From: Clostridia bacterium
Lineage (GTDB): Bacteria; Bacillota; Clostridia; Oscillospirales; CAG-272
Assembly: GCA_900763885.1 (NCBI GenBank)
Contig: CAAFLY010000017.1
Location: 1 to 17,857 of the forward strand
Direction: 5' to 3'
Length of the DNA: 17,857 bases
The position numbers and the translations under genes were made by a program. The notes beneath the pieces were generated by a model. The model was not told where the DNA came from. It saw only the letters and a program-made list of their open reading frames with translations, and did no database searches. This document shows, piece by piece, positions 14,637 to 17,857 of this stretch; the stretch's first letter is position 1; each line of letters starts with the position of its first letter.

Positions 14637-16043
14637 TCATTCGTCCTTCTCGCGATCCTTATCCTTGTCTTTGTCCTTGCTCTTATCTTTGTCCTTTTCC
14701 TTTATGTCCTCATCCTCTTCAGGCTCCGGTCGATCCACCTTGACCGTCATGCGCGCGATCCGGTGATCCTTGATCTCGGTTACATGGATGTGCAGATTGT
14801 CAATGTCGATGTCGAATTCCGAGCCGTCGTCGGGTACACTGCCGTAGCTGGAGAAAACATAACCGCCCATTGTGTCATATTTGTCGGTCGGCAGGGTAAT
14901 ATCCAGCTCTTTCTCCACATCTCCAAGCGGCGCCACACCGCGCACTTCCCAGAGATCGTCCACGCCGTCCACCTGTACGATGTCGGGGATCAGCTCCTCC
15001 GGCTCGCTGTTGTCGTCCGTGAGATCGCCGACGAGCTGTTCAAGCAGATCGTTCATCGTCACGATCCCCAGTACGCCGCCGTATTCGTCAAGAACCACGG
15101 CAAAGTGATTTTTCGTGTTCTTCATCTGCCGGAACAAAACGTCCGCGTGAATCCCGCCGGGGACAAAATAGGCAGGACGAACCGCCTCGTTCAGAATGAC
15201 ATCTCGCGGGGCGCCGCGGAGTCGGAAGTAATCCTTCATACTCAGCACACCGATCACATCGTCGATGGTTTCGCCGCAGACCGGATACATGGAGTGACGT
15301 GTCTCATGGATGGTATCCTCCCAGGTCGCGTCGTCGTCCTCCAGCCACAGCACCGCAACATCCGTCCGATGTGTCGCGAATTCCTCCACGGTCAGATCGT
15401 CGAACTCGAATACGTTCTGGATCATTTCCTGCTCCTGCTCGTCGATGACGCCCTTCTGGCCGCCTTCATCGACCATCAGTCGGATCTCCTCCTCGCTCAC
15501 CTGTTCATCGGCTTCATTCGGGTCGATGCCGAGGAGATGGAGCACCAGATTTGTGGACGCGGAGAGGAGCCAGACGATCGGTGTGAAAACTTTCGAGACG
15601 CCGCAGAGCATTGGAGCCATGCCGAGAGCCATCTGTTCGCTCTTGCGCATCGCCAGCCGCTTTGGAACAAGCTCGCCGAGAATCAGCGTAAAATACGAGA
15701 GAATGAGGGTCGTCAGCACCACGGCGATCGTTTTGAGCGTTTCATACGGGACAGGCACGCCGGTTTTGACCAGATGCTCGGTCAGACGGACGGCAAAATT
15801 GTCCGCCGCGAACGCACTTCCGAGAAAGCCGGAGAGGGTGATGGCGATCTGGATGGTGGAGAGGAATTTGGCGGGCTGCTCGGTCAGTTTGCGGAGCTTT
15901 TTTGCCCGTCTGTTTCCCGATTCCTCCAGCTTTGCGATTTTTGCTTCATTTACTGAGATGACCGCGATCTCCGCGCAGGCGAAAATGGCGTTTAAGAAAA
16001 TCAGTATGCATTGGAGAAGAAGCTGTCCCCATAATGAACCCAT
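14637..16043 (-). CDS. CNNM/CorC (hemolysin-like) transporter with two CBS domains
   Basis: This 468-residue integral membrane protein belongs to the CNNM/DUF21-CBS-CorC family and is a probable Mg2+ or divalent cation transporter or efflux protein. The membrane DUF21 part (about 1-195) shows ILIFLNAIFACAEIAVIS, LSGFLGSAFA and the conserved LGELVPKRLA (122-131). Two CBS domains follow (about 205-275 and 280-335), with SMYPVCGETIDDVIGVL and VVLDEYGGVLGIVT. The CorC_HlyC domain (about 350-435) includes EVRGVAPLGDVEKEL and GGYVFSSYG. The last 20 residues are nearly pure Lys-Asp repeats, which is unusual. AGGAGG stands 10 nt before the ATG. The name hemolysin in databases is historical. The promoter lies about 300 bp upstream, leaving a long leader that may control expression. 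Confidence 0.93.
   Translation of the reverse strand: MGSLWGQLLLQCILIFLNAIFACAEIAVISVNEAKIAKLEESGNRRAKKLRKLTEQPAKFLSTIQIAITLSGFLGSAFAADNFAVRLTEHLVKTGVPVPYETLKTIAVVLTTLILSYFTLILGELVPKRLAMRKSEQMALGMAPMLCGVSKVFTPIVWLLSASTNLVLHLLGIDPNEADEQVSEEEIRLMVDEGGQKGVIDEQEQEMIQNVFEFDDLTVEEFATHRTDVAVLWLEDDDATWEDTIHETRHSMYPVCGETIDDVIGVLSMKDYFRLRGAPRDVILNEAVRPAYFVPGGIHADVLFRQMKNTKNHFAVVLDEYGGVLGIVTMNDLLEQLVGDLTDDNSEPEELIPDIVQVDGVDDLWEVRGVAPLGDVEKELDITLPTDKYDTMGGYVFSSYGSVPDDGSEFDIDIDNLHIHVTEIKDHRIARMTVKVDRPEPEEDEDIKEKDKDKSKDKDKDKDREKDE
14640..14699 (-). repeat. Hexanucleotide (Lys-Asp) repeat at 3' end of the CNNM gene
   Basis: The final 20 codons alternate Lys and Asp codons with a few Ser, Arg and Glu changes (KDKDKSKDKDKDKDREKDE), a degenerate six-base repeat visible as GTCTTT/GTCCTT blocks on the plus strand. 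It follows the folded CorC domain, so it is probably a flexible cytoplasmic tail. Such repeats can gain or lose units. Confidence 0.8.
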
Positions 16044-16163
16044 ACGGTATTTTTCCTCCTGTTCTATCGTGCCGCGGTGCCGGTTTCTCTGCCAGAGACA
16101 GCGCGGTCACAGACGAATGCGGGCGGCGTGCAGCCATACACGTACCCGGGCAGCAGGAAAAAA

Positions 16164-16310
16164 TCAGGTCAAAAGCCGGAGAAACTGCAAAAAGGCATAC
16201 CGGTACCCTATATGGGAGCGCAGAAATGCCTTACATGTTCGGGTTTCGCAGGCGACATATGTGGTTTTCGCACGTGATCGGTTACAATCCGCGCCATCGC
16301 CGTCGTCCAT
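16164..16310 (-). CDS. Possible leader ORF upstream of the CNNM gene
   Basis: A 48-codon frame begins at ATG 16310, with GGAGG 11 nt upstream and the predicted transcription start about 30 nt before it. It opens with an acidic run, MDDGDGAD, and ends at TGA 16166-16164. The ORF runs straight through the terminator-like hairpin at 16189-16232, so translation could keep that hairpin from forming. No family is recognised. It could be a regulatory leader peptide, or a chance frame in a long untranslated leader. Confidence 0.3.
   Translation of the reverse strand: MDDGDGADCNRSRAKTTYVACETRTCKAFLRSHIGYRYAFLQFLRLLT
16189..16232 (-). terminator. Terminator-like hairpin in the CNNM leader (candidate attenuator)
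   Basis: On the minus strand, AAGGCAT (16232-16226) pairs with ATGCCTT (16198-16192), with a 27-nt loop holding a small CCC/GGG pair. The stem runs into TTTTT (16193-16189). It lies inside the transcript between the promoter and the CNNM gene. The stem is short and the T-run modest, so this is a candidate only. Confidence 0.4.
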
Positions 16311-16346
16311 AGTGACAAAGTCCTCCGTTTCAAAGTGATTAAAGAT

Positions 16347-16375
16347 AGTATAGCATATGGAATGCGGAAAGTCAA
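16347..16375 (-). promoter_or_regulatory. Promoter of the CNNM transporter transcript
   Basis: On the minus strand, TTGACT (16375-16370) is 17 bp upstream of TATACT (16352-16347). The first well-formed gene downstream is the CNNM gene at 16043, about 300 bases away. No other promoter-like pair is obvious nearer to it. Confidence 0.7.
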
Positions 16376-16617
16376 TAGCGAAATCTGTTTTTTTTGCGCA
16401 ATTCGGCGGAATCCATTCCCATACCCCTTTGTCGAGGGCGAGGAGGTCCGGAGGATACCGTTATGTGCTGAGTGAAAACCGTGGTTGAAAAAACACATCC
16501 TATACATTTTCAAAAAATGGAATAACGCGTCAGGCACTATAAAAAATCACTAAACGGAATCAATTCGCCACTCGAAAATGAATGAAAGTACAATAAACAT
16601 AAGGAAAGATAATGACA
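16376..16617. other. Intergenic stretch without recognised gene
   Basis: AT-richer DNA between the divergent CNNM and LivK-type units. It has runs such as TTTTTTTT (16388-16395) but no ORF with coding character, no recognised RNA and no clear hairpin terminator. Confidence 0.5.
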
Positions 16618-16645
16618 GCATAAGTAAGTCTATCTTGACTTATGC
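16618..16645. promoter_or_regulatory. Inverted repeat, possible operator of the binding-protein gene
   Basis: GCATAAGT (16618-16625) and ACTTATGC (16638-16645) are perfect inverted arms separated by 12 bp. The right arm overlaps the -35 box of the rightward promoter. The position suits a repressor or activator site, but the protein is unknown. Confidence 0.45.
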
Positions 16646-16663
16646 AGGAAAAGTGTATATAGT
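16635..16663 (+). promoter_or_regulatory. Promoter of the LivK-type gene
   Basis: TTGACT (16635-16640) lies 17 bp before TATAGT (16658-16663), about 47 bases ahead of the ATG at 16710. Confidence 0.65.
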
Positions 16664-16709
16664 TATAGCATACCGAATGTAAAATATCCAAGCAAAGAAG
16701 GTATCGAAT

Positions 16710-17857
16710 ATGAAAATGAAGAAAATCGTATCGGCTGTACTCGCGGGATTGATGACGGCGTCTCTCGCGCTTTCCTTTACCGGCTGCTCCTCGTCGAAGA
16801 AGCCGGAGGGCACCATCGGCATCGGCGGCATTGGTCCGACCACGGGGGATGCGGCGATTTACGGCGTCGCGGTCAAGAACGGCGCGGAAATCGCGGTCGA
16901 GGAGATCAATGCAATGGGCGGACTCCAGTTCTCCCTCAATTTCCAGGATGACGTACACGACGCGGAAAAATCCGTCAACGCGTACAATACCCTGAAGGAC
17001 TGGGGCATGCAGGTGCTGCTCGGCTCCGTCACGACCACACCGTGTCTCGCGGTCGCCAGTGAAGCGAATGCAGACCACATCTTTGAACTGACCCCCTCCG
17101 CCTCCTCCACGGATGTGCTGGGCGGTTTCCCGGATGCTTCCGGCAGCGTGACCATCGCACGGCGGGACAATGTGTTCCAGATGTGTTTCACCGACCCGAA
17201 CCAGGGAACTGCCGCCGCGGAATACATCAACGAGCAGCATCTCGGTGAAAAGATCGCCGTGATCTACAACAGCTCCGACGTGTACTCGAAGGGCATTTAT
17301 GAAAAGTTCACGACCAAGGCAGCAGAGCTGGGCATGAATATCGTCAGCACCACGAGCTTCACAAACGACACCGCCACCGACTTTACTGTACAGATCGGCG
17401 AGGCGAAATCCAAGGACGCGGATCTGATCTTCCTTCCTATTTATTATACCCCGGCTTCCCTGATCTTTAAGCAGGCGTCCTCCATCGGTTATACCCCGAA
17501 GTATTTCGGTGTGGACGGCATGGACGGCATTCTGACCCTGAAGGGCTTTGACACCAGCCTTGCCGAGGGAGTTATGCTCCTGACGCCGTTCGTAGCGGAC
17601 GCTGCCGACGCGAAAACCCAGAGCTTTGTCGCAAAGTATAAGGAAAAGTTCGGCGAGACCCCGACGCAGTTTGCGGCAGACGGTTATGACTGTGTATACG
17701 CCATCTACGAAGCGTGCGAAAAAGCCGGTGTCACGGCGGATATGGATGCAAAGACGATCTGCGACAAGCTCATCGCACAGTTCACCGATCCGAGCTTCAC
17801 GATCGACGGTCTGACCGGCGAAGGCATGACCTGGTCGACCACCGGTGAGGTTTCCAA
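16710..17857 (+). CDS. Branched-chain amino acid ABC transporter substrate-binding lipoprotein (partial)
   Basis: This is the first 382 codons of a LivJ/LivK-type binding protein; the gene runs off the window end. Residues 1-26 form a lipoprotein signal ending FTGC, with Cys26 as the lipid anchor, followed by a short Ser/Lys linker. The mature start shows the family signature IGIGGIGPTTGDAAIYGVA, then AVEEINAMGG, the ligand-site region LLGSVTTTPCLAVASEA, VAVIYNSSDVYSKG-like central segments (here IAVIYNSSDVYSKGI) and ADGYDCVYAIYEA near the end. It delivers Leu/Ile/Val or related amino acids to a membrane permease. The LivHMGF genes would be expected just beyond 17857. The start is supported by AGAAGG upstream and by the signal peptide. 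It looks intact as far as it goes. Confidence 0.92.
   Translation, partial: MKMKKIVSAVLAGLMTASLALSFTGCSSSKKPEGTIGIGGIGPTTGDAAIYGVAVKNGAEIAVEEINAMGGLQFSLNFQDDVHDAEKSVNAYNTLKDWGMQVLLGSVTTTPCLAVASEANADHIFELTPSASSTDVLGGFPDASGSVTIARRDNVFQMCFTDPNQGTAAAEYINEQHLGEKIAVIYNSSDVYSKGIYEKFTTKAAELGMNIVSTTSFTNDTATDFTVQIGEAKSKDADLIFLPIYYTPASLIFKQASSIGYTPKYFGVDGMDGILTLKGFDTSLAEGVMLLTPFVADAADAKTQSFVAKYKEKFGETPTQFAADGYDCVYAIYEACEKAGVTADMDAKTICDKLIAQFTDPSFTIDGLTGEGMTWSTTGEVS

Noticed and set aside
14571..15956. Long plus-strand frame of 461 codons
   Set aside because: It lies entirely antisense to the CNNM gene, whose conserved motifs fill the minus strand. The plus frame has no recognisable domain and a His/Arg-rich composition typical of a reverse-strand shadow.
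16043..16346. M-box or yybP-ykoY riboswitch before the CNNM gene
   Set aside because: I could not find the conserved core segments of either riboswitch in the leader; only a weak hairpin and a small ORF are visible.
16560..17240. Minus-strand frame of 226 codons
   Set aside because: It is antisense to the LivK-type gene and has no promoter or family motifs.

Overview
The window reads as chromosomal DNA of a fairly high-GC member of the Clostridia, probably a gut-type Oscillospirales/Ruminococcaceae-like anaerobe. This taxonomic call is inference. It rests on strong AGGAGG-type ribosome sites, housekeeping promoters of the form TTGACA-17-TATACT, Gram-positive lipoprotein signals, BlaI/BlaR1-type regulators, a LacI-type sugar regulator, a GH141-like beta-helix protein and a CapA-like protein. 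No tRNA, rRNA, CRISPR array, transposase or phage structural gene is visible.

Layout. Positions 1-695 are decayed, with only short broken reading frames and one strong promoter. A lower-GC gene follows for a large solute-binding-like lipoprotein (696-2906), closed by a hairpin terminator. A leftward two-gene operon comes next: a TIGR04076-like protein (4184-3792) translationally coupled by an ATGA overlap to a DUF5131/Gp37-Gp68-like protein (3795-2998). Positions 4306-4894 hold a fusion pseudogene. Its front is the N-terminus of a GH32/43-like sugar hydrolase and its rear is the C-terminus of an ABC sugar-binding protein in another frame. Its promoter and a perfect 14-bp LacI-type operator are intact. 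The divergent LacI-family regulator (5092-6066) and a CapA-like metallophosphatase (6162-7331) follow.

The centre (7402-14478) holds two complete BlaI-BlaR1 (MecI-MecR1) modules. One runs leftward (blaI 10080-9673, blaR1 9669-7402) and one rightward (blaI 12396-12773, blaR1 12775-14478). Between them lies a leftward GH141-like beta-helix gene (11990-10218). Both BlaR1 proteins keep the membrane zinc-protease HExxH motif but end in unfamiliar extracellular domains instead of the penicillin-binding sensor, and no beta-lactamase or PBP gene is present. Each blaI promoter carries its own pair of dyads, with different half-sites (GACA-N3-TGTM versus CTACA-N3-TGTAG). The two repressors are therefore probably insulated from each other.

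The right end has a leftward CNNM/CorC-type transporter with two CBS domains and a Lys-Asp repeat tail (16043-14637). It sits behind a roughly 300-nt leader with a possible small ORF and a terminator-like hairpin. A rightward LivJ/LivK-type branched-chain amino acid binding lipoprotein (from 16710) runs off the window end. The shared themes are sensing at the cell surface and carbohydrate or amino acid acquisition. The most unusual points are the paired non-beta-lactam BlaIR modules, the regulator left facing a dead target gene, and the transporter leader.
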